Shown piece by piece: positions 31,881 through 32,312 of a stretch of 32,312 bases of DNA. The position numbers were made by a program, and so were the translations under genes. The number at the start of each line of letters is the position of its first letter. Position 1 is the first letter of the stretch. The notes beneath the pieces were generated by a model. That model was not told the DNA's origin. It made no database searches and saw only the letters and a program-made list of their open reading frames with translations. Origin of the DNA: PALSA-505 sp035308365 (lineage in GTDB: Bacteria; Actinomycetota; Actinomycetes; Streptosporangiales; Streptosporangiaceae); the NCBI GenBank assembly GCA_035308365.1, contig DATGGU010000047.1:1-32312 (forward strand), given 5' to 3'.

Positions 31881-32150
31881 TATATCCCGGGGGTCCGAAC
31901 CCCCGGACCCCCACGACGGTGGTTACGGTTGTTTGTTCGAGTACCGCATTGATGTATCCCGGGTCCGAACCCCCGGACCCCCACGAGCCGGCCTTGCCTG
32001 GTCGGTGCCGTTCGGGCACCTTCCCCGAGGGCCGCAGTATTTACCCGGGGGCCGAGCCCCCGGACCCCCCACGGCGCTGGTTGCGGTAGGTGGGTTCAAC
32101 TACATCTCGGGGTGGGCCACGTCGGTGGTTATGGTTGCTCGGTCGGGTAC
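31879..32150 (+). repeat. GC-rich hairpin repeat family, right locus
   Basis: The core GGGTCCGAACCCCCGGACCC followed by CCACG occurs at about 31887-31915 and 31958-31985, and in a variant form (GGGGGCCGAGCCCCCGGACC) at 32045-32073. A second module, CGGTGGTTACGGTTGTTTG followed by a TCGAGTACCG-type end, follows copy one (31916-31945) and recurs diverged at 32120-32150. The cores can fold as hairpins. The same family occurs inverted at 21891-22024. Confidence 0.75.
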
Positions 32151-32220
32151 CGTCTCGTTACCACCGTCAGCGTGCTGACATCGTGATCGTGGGTGTGCTT
32201 CCTTAGCGAGGAGCCACTGT

Positions 32221-32312
32221 ATGACCGTCCGGATCAGGACCATCACTTTCGACTGCTCCGACCCGTACCTGCTGGCCGGGTTCTGGTCGAAGCTCACCGG
32301 GTACGGCGAAGA
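32221..32312 (+). CDS. VOC/glyoxalase-fold protein, 5' end only
   Basis: ATG at 32221, preceded by GAGGAG, encodes MTVRIRTITFDCSDPYLLAG followed by FWSKLTGYGE and runs off the window. The RTITFDCSDP...FWSKLTGY pattern is the first beta-alpha unit of actinobacterial vicinal-oxygen-chelate proteins. Their substrates (metal-bound small molecules or antibiotics) vary too much to assign. Confidence 0.8.
   Translation, partial: MTVRIRTITFDCSDPYLLAGFWSKLTGYGE

Overview
The window reads as chromosomal DNA of a high-GC, spore-former-type actinomycete (Actinomycetota, perhaps Streptosporangiales-like; inference only). Supporting signs are strong G/C at third codon positions, an initiator tRNA with actinobacterial features, an F420-type LLM oxidoreductase, a short ValRS without a C-terminal arm, several probable leaderless starts, and XRE/NB-ARC/TPR regulators. 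I ran no database search; family calls rest on motifs read by eye.

Left part (1-5650): an initiator tRNA-Met with its terminator, followed by gene debris. A GntR-type (UTRA) C-terminus on the minus strand abuts an anti-sigma-factor C-terminus on the plus strand. Next come a large XRE/NB-ARC/TPR regulator preceded by three 15-bp direct repeats, and a secreted ricin-B-like protein with its own terminator.

Middle part (5650-21855): mostly independent housekeeping or metabolic genes. They are a zinc-ribbon protein, a divergent ArsB-like permease/MerR pair, a frameshifted small ORF, an F420 oxidoreductase divergent from a truncated haemoglobin, and a NYN/LOTUS RNA-binding or nuclease protein. A frameshifted leuS C-terminal remnant lies just upstream of a valS-ABC-F gene pair. 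These are followed by a secreted GH26-like glycosidase, a secreted 14-repeat beta-propeller (Vgb-like), a stand-alone type II thioesterase, an N-acyl-D-amino-acid deacylase-like amidohydrolase, and a crotonase lacking both usual catalytic glutamates.

Right part (21855-32312): the most unusual section. A minus-strand run (28444 to 22162) starts at a good -35/-10 promoter. It encodes a small Cys/Ser/Thr-rich ORF whose stop overlaps the next start, a coiled-coil single-pass membrane protein, a 1203-aa exported multidomain peptidoglycan hydrolase, and a second single-pass membrane protein. It looks like a cell-envelope or transfer-type assembly that I cannot name. Beside it is a 964-aa STAND NTPase with eight near-identical 46-aa TPRs, with repeated TGTCAC boxes upstream. 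Both edges of this section (about 21.9 kb and 31.9 kb) carry copies of the same GC-rich hairpin-forming repeat family in opposite orientation. The window ends in the start of a VOC-fold gene.
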